From Qipengyuania gaetbuli (GTDB lineage: Bacteria > Pseudomonadota > Alphaproteobacteria > Sphingomonadales > Sphingomonadaceae): 64,000 nt of DNA. The notes under the pieces are model-generated. The model was not told the DNA's origin. It was given only the letters and a program-made list of their open reading frames with translations, and made no database searches. The stretch lies in the NCBI RefSeq assembly GCF_009827315.1, contig NZ_WTYF01000004.1, positions 1,550,001-1,614,000 of the forward strand, in the 5' to 3' direction. Shown here one piece after another: positions 17,743 through 27,618 of the stretch; position 1 is the stretch's first letter; every line of letters begins with the position of its first letter. The position numbers and the translations under genes were made by a program.

Positions 17743-20502
17743 TCAGGCGTCTTCCAACCGTGCCTGCATTGCATCACTTGCCGCTTCGATGAGGCGCGCC
17801 TCGATGGTGTTTAGGCGCTCCCCTTCCACCAGCTTGCCGCCTGTAAGATCAGTGACATAGAAGGTATCTGCGGCCCGTTCGCCGTAATTGGTGATGTGTG
17901 CGGAATGCACCACCAGGCGGTTTTCGAACAACACCCTTGCAAGCCGGTTGAGCAGCGCAGGGCGGTCGCGGGCATTGACCTCGATCACGGTAAACCGGTT
18001 GGACGCCTTGTGGTCGAACAGGACGCGCGGGCTCACATCGAAAGCGCGCGAGCGGCTGTGCGGCAGCGGACGCTGGGCCAGCTTGGGCGCAAGATCGATC
18101 CGGTTCGCCAGCGCATCGGCGATGGTCGTCTCGATCCTTTTCATCTGCGAAGCTTCCCGGAACGGCGCGCCGTGCGGGTCCTGGACGAGGAAGTTGTCGA
18201 GCGCCCAGCCGTTCCGCGTCGTATGGATGCGGGCATCGATGATGTTCCCGCCGGCCAGGTGGATTCCGCCGGCAATGCGGTAGAACAGGCCCGGGTGGTC
18301 TGCTGCGATGACGGTGACGAGCGTTGCCCCTCGCGCCTCGTAATACTCGCAATGGACCGAAAGCGCGTGCTCCAGATCGCGCGCCGCCGCGTAGTGCACG
18401 AGGTTGAGGGCGATGATGTCGACGGGTTCTGCAATCCAGTAGGAATCGTCGAAGGTCGCGGACAGATCCTCGATCAGGGATGCCTTGTCGCCCAGCAGTT
18501 CGGCGGCCTGCGCCTTCTTCGCGGCGACCTTTTCCTTGCGGCCATGACGCATGTGACCAAGGCGCAAACGCTCCGATGCCGTGTCGTAAAGCTCGCCCAG
18601 CAGCTGCCCCTTCCAGCTGTTCCACGTGCCCGGCCCGACCGCGCGGATATCGACCGCGGTGAGGATGGCGAGATGGCGCAGGCGCTCCGTGCTCTGGACC
18701 TGGCCGACGAAATCCTCGATCGTCTTGGGGTCGGTGAGATCGCGCTTTTGCGCGACATGGCTCATGAGCAGGTGATTGAGCACCAGCCAGGCGACCAGCT
18801 CGGTCTCGTTCTCGTTCAGGCCGAAGCGCGGGCACAGCTCGCGCGCCACCTCCGCGCCGAGGATGGAATGGTCCCCCTTGCGGCCCTTGGCGATGTCGTG
18901 AAGCAGCGCGGCGACGTAGGCGACGCGGCGCGAGTTGACCTTGTGGATCAGGCGGGTTGCACGCGGGTGGTCCGCTTTCAGCTCGCCCTTCTCGATCTGG
19001 CTCAGCAGGCCGATGGCGCGAATGGTGTGCTCGTCCACCGTGTAGTGGTGGTACATGTCGAACTGCATCTGCGCGTTGACCTTGCCGAAATCGGGCACGA
19101 AGCGGCCGAACACGCCGGCCTCGTTCATCCACCTCAGGACCGTTTCGGGATCGTTACGGCCGCTCAGCAGGTCGAGGAACAGAGCGTTGGCGCGCGGGTC
19201 CTCGCGCACGGCATTGTCGATCAGCTTCGCATCGCGTGCAGCCTGCCGCATGGTTTCGGGGTGGATGTCGAGACTTTCCGCCTCGGCGACCTGGAAAATC
19301 TCGACCAGCCGGACCGGGTCCTTGCGGAAATAATCGTCCGAGGGCGCGGCGATACGCCCGCCGAAGACGCGGTATCCCTTGAGGACGCGCGGCTTCTGCC
19401 GGAACGTCGCGAAAAAGCCGCTGCGCGCGGCGCGCTGGGCCAGATCGTCCTCGATATGGGCGAGGAATACGCCGGTCAGGCTGCCCACCCGCTTTGCCTG
19501 CAGGAAATAGAACTGCATGAACCGCTCGACGGCGCTCTTGCCCGGGCGATCGGCAAAATTCATCCGCTCCGCCACGCGCCGCTGCAAGTCGAAGGTGAGC
19601 CGGTCGTCCGCGCGGCCGGTCAGGATATGCATGTGGCAGCGCACGGCGAGCAGGAACCGCTCTGCCCGGCGGAAGGTGCGGTATTCATTGTCGGTCATCA
19701 GGCCGACATCGACCAGTTCCGACGCACTGCGCACACGGTGGAGGAACTTGCCGATCCAGTAAAGCGTCTGGAGATCGCGCAAGCCGCCCTTGCCGTCCTT
19801 GACGTTGGGTTCGACGACATAGCGGCTGTCGCCCATACGGCGGTGGCGCGCGTTGCGTTCTTCCAGCTTCTGGCTGAGGAAGGCGCGTTCGTTCCCCTTC
19901 ACCACCTCGGCGGTGAACCGGCGCTCGCCTTCTTCATAAAGCTCGCGGTCGCCCCAGACATAGCGCCCTTCGAGCAGCGCGGTCCGGATCGTGAGGTCGT
20001 CTTTCGCAAGGCGGATCGCCTCGTCCAGCGTGCGGGTCGAATGGCCGACCTTGAGGCCGAGGTCCCACAGCAGGTAGAGCATTGCCTCCACCACCTGTTC
20101 GCACCAGGCGTTGCGCCGCTCGCCCACCAAGAAGGCGATATCGACGTCGGAATGGGGCGCCATTTCGGCGCGACCGTATCCGCCCACCGCCATGATCGCC
20201 AGCCGCTCTCCCGAAGAACGGTTCGGTGCCGGATAGACGAAGCGCGTCACATATTCGTGGATGACGCGGATCAGCTGGTCGACGAGGAAAGAGTACCCGC
20301 CTGCGATGGCATGACCCGCAGAAGGGCGCGCCGTCAGCCGGGCTTCCATTTCGGCCCGCCCGGCCTCCAGCGCTTCCTTCAGCGCGGCAACGACTTCTCC
20401 GCGCGCCTTTGCCCCCCGCTCGCCGGCCAGCACCTCGATCCGCGAGGCCAGTGCCCGCCGGTCGATGATTGCGCGCTGGTCGGGGATCCGGGGCTCGCCC
20501 AA
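17743..20502 (-). CDS. glnD: Bifunctional PII uridylyltransferase/uridylyl-removing enzyme
   Basis: A 919-aa nitrogen sensor that uridylylates and deuridylylates PII proteins in response to glutamine. The nucleotidyltransferase motif GGYGRAEMAPHSDVDIAFL lies near residue 110; the GlnD PII-UTase domain follows; an HD domain has HHYTVDEHTIR and LLHDIAKGRKGDHS near 537; two C-terminal ACT domains (about 720-800 and 840-919) include VIAADHPGLFYRIAGGIHLA and VNARDRPALLNRLARVLFEN. Length fits. The only start fitting the conserved N-terminus is TTG at 20502, two bases after the acyl-CoA synthetase stop, so the two are probably co-transcribed. Confidence 0.95.
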   Translation of the reverse strand: MGEPRIPDQRAIIDRRALASRIEVLAGERGAKARGEVVAALKEALEAGRAEMEARLTARPSAGHAIAGGYSFLVDQLIRVIHEYVTRFVYPAPNRSSGERLAIMAVGGYGRAEMAPHSDVDIAFLVGERRNAWCEQVVEAMLYLLWDLGLKVGHSTRTLDEAIRLAKDDLTIRTALLEGRYVWGDRELYEEGERRFTAEVVKGNERAFLSQKLEERNARHRRMGDSRYVVEPNVKDGKGGLRDLQTLYWIGKFLHRVRSASELVDVGLMTDNEYRTFRRAERFLLAVRCHMHILTGRADDRLTFDLQRRVAERMNFADRPGKSAVERFMQFYFLQAKRVGSLTGVFLAHIEDDLAQRAARSGFFATFRQKPRVLKGYRVFGGRIAAPSDDYFRKDPVRLVEIFQVAEAESLDIHPETMRQAARDAKLIDNAVREDPRANALFLDLLSGRNDPETVLRWMNEAGVFGRFVPDFGKVNAQMQFDMYHHYTVDEHTIRAIGLLSQIEKGELKADHPRATRLIHKVNSRRVAYVAALLHDIAKGRKGDHSILGAEVARELCPRFGLNENETELVAWLVLNHLLMSHVAQKRDLTDPKTIEDFVGQVQSTERLRHLAILTAVDIRAVGPGTWNSWKGQLLGELYDTASERLRLGHMRHGRKEKVAAKKAQAAELLGDKASLIEDLSATFDDSYWIAEPVDIIALNLVHYAAARDLEHALSVHCEYYEARGATLVTVIAADHPGLFYRIAGGIHLAGGNIIDARIHTTRNGWALDNFLVQDPHGAPFREASQMKRIETTIADALANRIDLAPKLAQRPLPHSRSRAFDVSPRVLFDHKASNRFTVIEVNARDRPALLNRLARVLFENRLVVHSAHITNYGERAADTFYVTDLTGGKLVEGERLNTIEARLIEAASDAMQARLEDA

Positions 20503-20504
20503 GC

Positions 20505-22193
<1,689 letters not shown>

Positions 22194-22366
22194 GGTCGTT
22201 CGGTTTCCTCTCTCCATTTCACGCGCAAGGCGACAAATCGCTTCCCATCGCCCGGTGGACGATGAAGTTGCGACGCAGGCTTTCCCCAAAACCCCTGCTA
22301 TGCCAAAAGCCGCCCCGCAACGGGTCGCGCACGCGGCTTCCGAGACGTCTCTAAGGGGATAAAACC

Positions 22367-23266
22367 TTGCTGTCACTATTGGCTGCAACTGCAGCTTCTG
22401 CCGAACCGATCCAGTGGGCGGAACTGGGCCTCAGGCCCTACCTGTTCGACATCGGCGGTTTCCAGCTGCGCTATTATTCGCTCGCCTACCTGCTCGGCAT
22501 CCTGCTGGGGTACTGGCACTTGTCGAAGATGGTGAAAGCGCCCGGAAGCCCGATGGCCCAGCGCCACGCGGACGATTTGTTCTTCTACTGCACGCTCGGC
22601 GTGATCTTGGGCGGAAGGCTCGGTTACGCAGCCTTCTACAAGCCCGAACTGTTCACCGGCTTCACCGCGGGCGAGTTCGTCAGCTGGGACCTGCTGCGCC
22701 TGTGGGACGGCGGGATGAGCTTCCACGGCGGGGTCATCGGCGTGCTGGTGGCGATCAGCTGGGTGGCCCTGCGCGGCGGCCTCAACTGGCTGCGGGTGTG
22801 CGACTATATCTCGGTCAACGTGCCGCTCGCCTACATGCTCGGCCGCATCGCCAACTTCATCAACGGCGAGCTTTACGGCCGCCCGGTGGAAGGCGACATT
22901 GCCTGGGCCATGGTGTTTCCGGGTGGCGGCGACGTCGCGCGACATCCCTCGCAGCTCTACCAGGCGGGCCTTGAAGGACTGCTGCTCGGCATCCTCCTCA
23001 TCGCACTGTTCTGGAAGACCCGGGCGCGCTACCGCCCCGGCCTGCTGGTCGGCCTATTCACCATCGGCATGGGCATCGGCCGCTTCGTCAGCGAGTTCTT
23101 CCGCGAACCCGATGCGCACCTTGCCTATGTGGTGGCGGAGACCGGCCTGTCGCGCGGCCAGTGGCTGAGCCTGCCGATGATCGCGGTCGGCGTGATCGTC
23201 ATGATCTACGCCTTCACCCGCCAGCCGATCGGCAAGGCCAAGCCCGCCGCGCCGCAATCGGCATGA
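22367..23266 (+). CDS. lgt: Prolipoprotein diacylglyceryl transferase
   Basis: A 299-aa inner-membrane enzyme that transfers diacylglycerol from phosphatidylglycerol to the lipobox Cys of prolipoproteins. About seven membrane segments are seen. Signature GRIANFINGELYGRP lies near residue 158; MSFHGGVIGVLVA and FVSEFFREPD are also conserved. The start is TTG at 22367, preceded by TAAGGGGAT; no in-frame ATG gives the conserved N-terminus. Its stop overlaps the MidA-like methyltransferase start (ATGA), a pairing often seen in alphaproteobacteria. It diverges from the acyl-CoA synthetase over 174 bases. Confidence 0.96.
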   Translation: MLSLLAATAASAEPIQWAELGLRPYLFDIGGFQLRYYSLAYLLGILLGYWHLSKMVKAPGSPMAQRHADDLFFYCTLGVILGGRLGYAAFYKPELFTGFTAGEFVSWDLLRLWDGGMSFHGGVIGVLVAISWVALRGGLNWLRVCDYISVNVPLAYMLGRIANFINGELYGRPVEGDIAWAMVFPGGGDVARHPSQLYQAGLEGLLLGILLIALFWKTRARYRPGLLVGLFTIGMGIGRFVSEFFREPDAHLAYVVAETGLSRGQWLSLPMIAVGVIVMIYAFTRQPIGKAKPAAPQSA

Positions 23267-24318
23267 GCGCAGCCGGCGGCGAAACGCCGCTCGCGCAAAG
23301 CTTCAGGCGGCTGATCGAACGGCACGGGCCGATGCCCGTGTCGCGCTACATGGGCGAAAACAACGCGCGCTATTACAACAGCCGCGACCCCCTGGGCGCG
23401 GGCGGAGATTTCACGACTGCGCCCGAAATCAGCCAGATGTTCGGCGAGATGGTGGGGCTGTGGTGCACTGACCTTTGGTTGCGGGCAGACCGCCCCGAGA
23501 TCGCCTGGGTGGAGCTGGGCCCGGGACGCGGCACGCTTGCCCGCGATGCGCTGCGCGCCATGGGCAGCCAGGGCCTCCAGCCCGAGATCCACCTCGTGGA
23601 AGGCTCCTCGGCACTGCGCGAAAAGCAGGCCGACGCTCTGGTCGCCGCCCGCTTCCATGACACTGTCGACACGCTGCCGGACGACCGGCCGCTGATAGTC
23701 GTCGCCAATGAGTTCATCGACGCGCTTCCGATCCGCCAGCTGGTCAACACGCCCGATGGCTGGCGCGAGCGGATGGTCGCGCTGGACGATGACCGCTTCG
23801 TTTTTGCAGCCGGCCCCAATCCCATGGACGAGGCCGTTCCGCAGGACCGTCGCGATGCACCGGTGGGCACCGTCATCGAGACCTGTCCCGCAGCCGCCGC
23901 TCTGATTGGCGCGCTTGGCGAGCGGTTGCGCGATCAGGGCGGCGCAGCGCTGTTCATCGACTACGGCCATTTGGAGCCCCGCAACGGCGAAACGCTGCAG
24001 GCTCTCCGCACGCATGAAAAGGTCGGCGTATTCGATCATCCGGGCGAGATGGACCTCACCGCCCATGTCGATTTCGCCACTCTCGCGGAAATGGCGCGCG
24101 GCATGGATTTGCAGGTGGCCACCGCCACGCAGGGCGAATGGTTGCTGGCCATGGGCATGGGCCTTCGCGCACAGGCTCTTGCCCGGCGCAGCCCCGATCA
24201 TGCGCAGGCCGTCTCGCAGGCATTCCACCGCCTGACTTCGGCGGACGAGATGGGCGAATTGTTCAAGGTAATGGCCGTTTCGGCACCCGGCTGGCCGCAG
24301 GGCGCCGGCTTCGGCTGA
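23263..24318 (+). CDS. MidA/NDUFAF7-like SAM-dependent methyltransferase
   Basis: A 351-aa class I methyltransferase of the COG1565 family. In mitochondria the homologue NDUFAF7 methylates an Arg of complex I; a similar bacterial role is inference. Seen: ARYYNSRDPLGAGGDFTTAPE at residues about 27-47 (family hallmark), the SAM motif WVELGPGRGTLARDALRAM near 85, FIDYGH near 230, and FDHPGEMDLTAHVDF. The ATG overlaps the lgt stop (ATGA), so the two are translationally coupled. Length is normal for the family. Confidence 0.92.
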   Translation: MSAAGGETPLAQSFRRLIERHGPMPVSRYMGENNARYYNSRDPLGAGGDFTTAPEISQMFGEMVGLWCTDLWLRADRPEIAWVELGPGRGTLARDALRAMGSQGLQPEIHLVEGSSALREKQADALVAARFHDTVDTLPDDRPLIVVANEFIDALPIRQLVNTPDGWRERMVALDDDRFVFAAGPNPMDEAVPQDRRDAPVGTVIETCPAAAALIGALGERLRDQGGAALFIDYGHLEPRNGETLQALRTHEKVGVFDHPGEMDLTAHVDFATLAEMARGMDLQVATATQGEWLLAMGMGLRAQALARRSPDHAQAVSQAFHRLTSADEMGELFKVMAVSAPGWPQGAGFG

Positions 24319-24382
24319 GGTTCATATGCACCCGGCCAAAAAGCTGTAACCGGTAATCGCATTCGCGCGGATGGAGAATCGC

Positions 24383-24796
24383 ATGAGGAAAACGACCCTG
24401 GCTCTCGCCGCGCTGCTCTGCGCAACTCCCCTGCTGGCCGCCCAGCCGATCGAGGGGCGCTGGATCACGGCCGAAGAAGACGCAGTGATCACCATCGGCG
24501 AATGCGGCAGTTCGACCTGCGGGCGGATAACCAAGTTCCTCGTTGCTCCGCCCAAGGGCCTCGACCAGCGCGACGTGAACAATGCCGATGCGAAGCTGCG
24601 CCAGCGCAAGCTGCTCGGCATGCCGGTTCTCACCGGTTTCAGCGAAGACGCCAAACTGTGGCGCGGCCAGATCTACGATCCCAAGAGCGGCAAGACCTAT
24701 CGCTCTGTGGTCAGGCGCAAGGACGCTAACCGGCTGGAAGTGAAAGGCTGCATTGGTCCCTTCTGCCAGACACAGGTCTGGACCCGCGCCCGCTGA
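24383..24796 (+). CDS. Secreted DUF2147-type protein
   Basis: A 137-aa protein with a signal peptide (about 1-20, LCATPLLAAQ). The mature part starts IEGRWITAEEDAVITIGEC and ends CIGPFCQTQVWTRAR, matching the short beta-barrel-like DUF2147 family with its GRW start and four paired cysteines (ECGSSTCG and CIGPFC). The function is unknown; the protein is predicted periplasmic and disulfide-bonded. A GGAG site lies upstream of ATG 24383; another in-frame ATG at 24371 is less likely. Its stop is one base from the convergent transporter stop. Confidence 0.82.
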   Translation: MRKTTLALAALLCATPLLAAQPIEGRWITAEEDAVITIGECGSSTCGRITKFLVAPPKGLDQRDVNNADAKLRQRKLLGMPVLTGFSEDAKLWRGQIYDPKSGKTYRSVVRRKDANRLEVKGCIGPFCQTQVWTRAR

Positions 24797-24797
24797 G

Positions 24798-26336
24798 CTA
24801 CAGCCCGGCCCTTTCGGCCAGCCGCCGGGCGGCCTGTTCGAAGCCCAGCTTGTCCTGTTCGCGGTCGACCGAGAAATTCGCCTCGCGCATCATGTGCACG
24901 TCGAGAGCCCCGATCAGCGGCTCGAGCGCTGCGACCAGCACCGTCTCGCGCGCCGCCTGCGGGCTCAGCATCAGGACGGCATCGTAATTCGGGAAGGCTT
25001 CGCGCGGATCGTCGAGCACGACGAGATTGTCCGCCGCTATGCGCCCGTCGGAGGTATATGCGGCAATCACTTGTGCCTCGCCCGACGAAAGCGCGCTGTA
25101 CATGAAGGTCGGCGCGAAATTGCGCTGCTCCCTGAAACGCAGGCCATAGGTATCGCGCACAGCGAACCATTCGGGCCGCTCGAAGAATTCAGGATCGCCC
25201 CCGACGGTCAGTTGCGGTGCCGTTTTGACGAGATCCTCGATACTCTCGATCCCTCCCATTTGCGCAGTCTCGGCTTTGACGGCGAAGCCATAGGCATTCT
25301 CGAAGCCGAGCCGCCCGAACACTCTCATCCCGCTCGTCGCTTCTTCCCAGCGAGCTAACTCCCGGTACATCTGCTCGCGCGGCGGGTTGTCCTTGCGCCT
25401 CATCTGGTTGGTCCAGATGGTGCCGGTGTAATCGACATAGATATCGATCTCGCCGCTGGCAGCCGCGCTATGGGCCACTGCCGAACCCAGCCCGTCGCGA
25501 TATTCGACAGTGAAGCCCTCCGCCTCTAGCCGCTGGCCGATCAGCCGGGCGAGGATGTATTGTTCCGAAAAGCCCTTGGCGCCGATCACGATGCGTCCCT
25601 CGTCTCGCTCGCCCCCGAACTGCGCCACCAGCGCCGCGGCGACGCCAAGCGCCACGGCCAGCATCCCGCCGAGCCAGAGACCGCGCCGCCGCTCGCGAAA
25701 GCCGCGCTCGATCGTGCCCAGCAGCGTGTCTGCCAAGAGTGCGAGCCCGGCGCTGGCAAGGCATCCGGCGAGGACGAGAATCCAGTTCTGCGTCTGCAAG
25801 CCGGCAAAGATCGGATCGCCCAGGCTCTTCTGCCCGATAGTGGTCGCCAGCGTGGCTGCACCGATGGTCCAGACGGCCGCGGTCCTGATCCCGGCCATTA
25901 CATAGGGCGCGGCGAGCGGGGCCTCCACCAGGCGCAGGCTTTGCCAGAAGCTCATGCCCATGCCTTCCGCCGCCTCGATCACGCCGGGATCGAGATTGGC
26001 CTGCGCAGTCACCGCATTGCGCAGGATCGGCAGCAGGGCGTAGAGCGCCAGAGCGAGGAGTGCGGGCAGGAAACCCAATGTCGGCAATCCTTCCCCGAAG
26101 ACTGCCCGAAGGCTCAGCAAGATCGGGAAGAACAGCGCCAGCAAGGCAAGCGCCGGAATGGTCTGGACGAGGCTGGCAAATGCCAGCGACGCGCGCGACA
26201 CGGCGGGTGCACGGCTGGCCCAGACTGCCAGCGGCAGCGCCACGGCGATGCCCAGCGCGATGGCCGCAGCCGACAGGAGGACATGGGCGGCTAGCTGGTC
26301 GCCGAGCCCCGTGATGGCGTCGAGCAGGCCGGTCAC
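24798..26336 (-). CDS. Glycine betaine/choline-type ABC transporter, fused permease and substrate-binding protein
   Basis: A 512-aa fusion. Residues about 1-215 form a five- to six-helix permease with the EAA loop GVIEAAEGMGMSFWQSLRLVE near 136. Residues about 230-512 are an OpuAC-type solute-binding domain (RIVIGAKGFSEQYILARLIG, AHSAAASGEIDIYVDYTGTI). Such OpuBB-OpuBC fusions import compatible solutes or quaternary amines. The GTG start overlaps the ATPase stop (GTGA). It is the third gene of a tightly coupled lipoprotein-ATPase-permease operon. The substrate is inferred from the family only. Confidence 0.9.
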   Translation of the reverse strand: MTGLLDAITGLGDQLAAHVLLSAAAIALGIAVALPLAVWASRAPAVSRASLAFASLVQTIPALALLALFFPILLSLRAVFGEGLPTLGFLPALLALALYALLPILRNAVTAQANLDPGVIEAAEGMGMSFWQSLRLVEAPLAAPYVMAGIRTAAVWTIGAATLATTIGQKSLGDPIFAGLQTQNWILVLAGCLASAGLALLADTLLGTIERGFRERRRGLWLGGMLAVALGVAAALVAQFGGERDEGRIVIGAKGFSEQYILARLIGQRLEAEGFTVEYRDGLGSAVAHSAAASGEIDIYVDYTGTIWTNQMRRKDNPPREQMYRELARWEEATSGMRVFGRLGFENAYGFAVKAETAQMGGIESIEDLVKTAPQLTVGGDPEFFERPEWFAVRDTYGLRFREQRNFAPTFMYSALSSGEAQVIAAYTSDGRIAADNLVVLDDPREAFPNYDAVLMLSPQAARETVLVAALEPLIGALDVHMMREANFSVDREQDKLGFEQAARRLAERAGL

Positions 26337-27100
26337 TGCGACAGCTCCGCCAAGCGCTGCGCCTGGTGACGCGGCACCGCGACAAGCGCCTGCGCCGCCG
26401 CGCCGCCTGCGCCTGCAACGAGTGCAGACGGGGTCTGGTCCGCCACGATGCGGCCCGCTTCCATCACCAGCACGCGGTCGGCCAGCAGCAGGGCTTCGGT
26501 CATGTCGTGCGTGACCATCACCGTGGTCAGCCCGAGACGGCGGTGGAGGTCGAGCACCCGTTCTCCCAGCGCGTCGCGCGTGACGGGATCGAGCGCTCCG
26601 AAGGGTTCGTCCATCAGCAGGATCGACGGCTCGCTCGCCAAGGCCCGCGCGACACCGACGCGCTGGCGCTGTCCGCCGCTGAGTTCGTCGGGCATGCGCG
26701 TGGACATGCCGGGATCGAGGTCGACGAGTTCGAGCAGCGCGGAAATCCGCGCCGCGTCCACCGGTTCACCCGCGATACGCGGCCCGATACCGATGTTTTC
26801 CGCCACCGTCATATGCGGGAAGAGCCCGACCGACTGGAATACGTAGCCGATGCTGCGGCGCAAGCGCGCAAGTGGGACCGAGGCGACTTCGCGCCTTTGC
26901 AGGACCACGTGCCCGGCATCGGGATCGACCAGCCGGTTGACGGTCTTCAGCAATGTCGACTTGCCCGAACCCGAGGCACCGACCAGCGCGACGAACTGGC
27001 CTGAGGGGATTGCGAGGGTGACGGATTCGACTGCCCGCACACTACCGAATTGCTTGCAGACGCCCTCGAAGGAAAGCGCCGTCTCGCCGGATTCGCTCAC
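26333..27100 (-). CDS. ABC transporter ATP-binding protein (OpuA/ProV-like)
   Basis: A 255-aa cytoplasmic ATPase. Walker A GASGSGKSTLL near residue 36, Q-loop FQSVGLFPHMTV, signature LSGGQRQRVGVARAL near 140, Walker B ILLMDEPFGALDPVTRD and the switch His in VMVTHDMTEAL are all present. It lacks the C-terminal CBS pair of ProV and OpuAA, so it would not have CBS-based ionic-strength sensing. The start is GTG, overlapping the upstream lipoprotein stop; the stop overlaps the permease-binding-protein start. It powers that transporter. Confidence 0.93.
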   Translation of the reverse strand: MSESGETALSFEGVCKQFGSVRAVESVTLAIPSGQFVALVGASGSGKSTLLKTVNRLVDPDAGHVVLQRREVASVPLARLRRSIGYVFQSVGLFPHMTVAENIGIGPRIAGEPVDAARISALLELVDLDPGMSTRMPDELSGGQRQRVGVARALASEPSILLMDEPFGALDPVTRDALGERVLDLHRRLGLTTVMVTHDMTEALLLADRVLVMEAGRIVADQTPSALVAGAGGAAAQALVAVPRHQAQRLAELSQ

Positions 27101-27573
27101 TGTGCGGCTTCGGCGGTTTCTGCGTCCTGCGGCGCTTCGTAGGCGACCTTTTCGAGCTGGACCCGGCGACCACCACCCGAGGTGACGATCAGCTTACCAT
27201 CGTCGAGCTTGCCGGTTTCCCAGCACCTCTCCCTGACATTGTCACCTTCGGGCTGGAAACAGAGGAGGACCTGTCCCGCCTCGTCACCCGGGGCCGCTTC
27301 CAGCGCCCAGCCGCCTTCCTGCCATGGATCGCCATTCCGCAGGTCCCGGTAGCGCCCTTCCGCATCCAGATAGGTGACATAGCGGGCGCCGTCCTCGGCA
27401 GATACGCGCCAGGCCGTGCCGACGAATTCCTTCAGCTCCCTCGCCTCTTCGGCCGCTTCGGCAGAGGCTTCGACATCGCCGGGACTATCTGCGGCCAGGT
27501 CCTGTTCGGCCGCACAGGCGGACAAAGAGAGGGAGGCGGAAAGGAGCACGGCAGAGCTGACGAGTGATTTCAT
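27097..27573 (-). CDS. Small predicted lipoprotein, first gene of the ABC operon
   Basis: A 158-aa protein not matched to a named family. The N-terminus ends LSASLSLSACAAEQD, a lipobox (LSAC) for Lgt and LspA processing. An acidic Ala/Glu-rich linker (about 26-50) precedes a compact domain with WRVSAEDGARYVTYLDAEGRY and a cysteine pair (VLLCFQPEGDN and RERCWETG). The fold resembles small secreted beta domains but is not assigned. Its stop overlaps the ATPase start by 4 bases, so it is probably made with the transporter. I start at ATG 27573; an ATG at 27585 is possible. Confidence 0.75.
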   Translation of the reverse strand: MKSLVSSAVLLSASLSLSACAAEQDLAADSPGDVEASAEAAEEARELKEFVGTAWRVSAEDGARYVTYLDAEGRYRDLRNGDPWQEGGWALEAAPGDEAGQVLLCFQPEGDNVRERCWETGKLDDGKLIVTSGGGRRVQLEKVAYEAPQDAETAEAAQ

Positions 27574-27618
27574 GGTTTCCGGCATAACCCCTGCACTCGC
27601 CGCTGGCGACCCCTGCCC

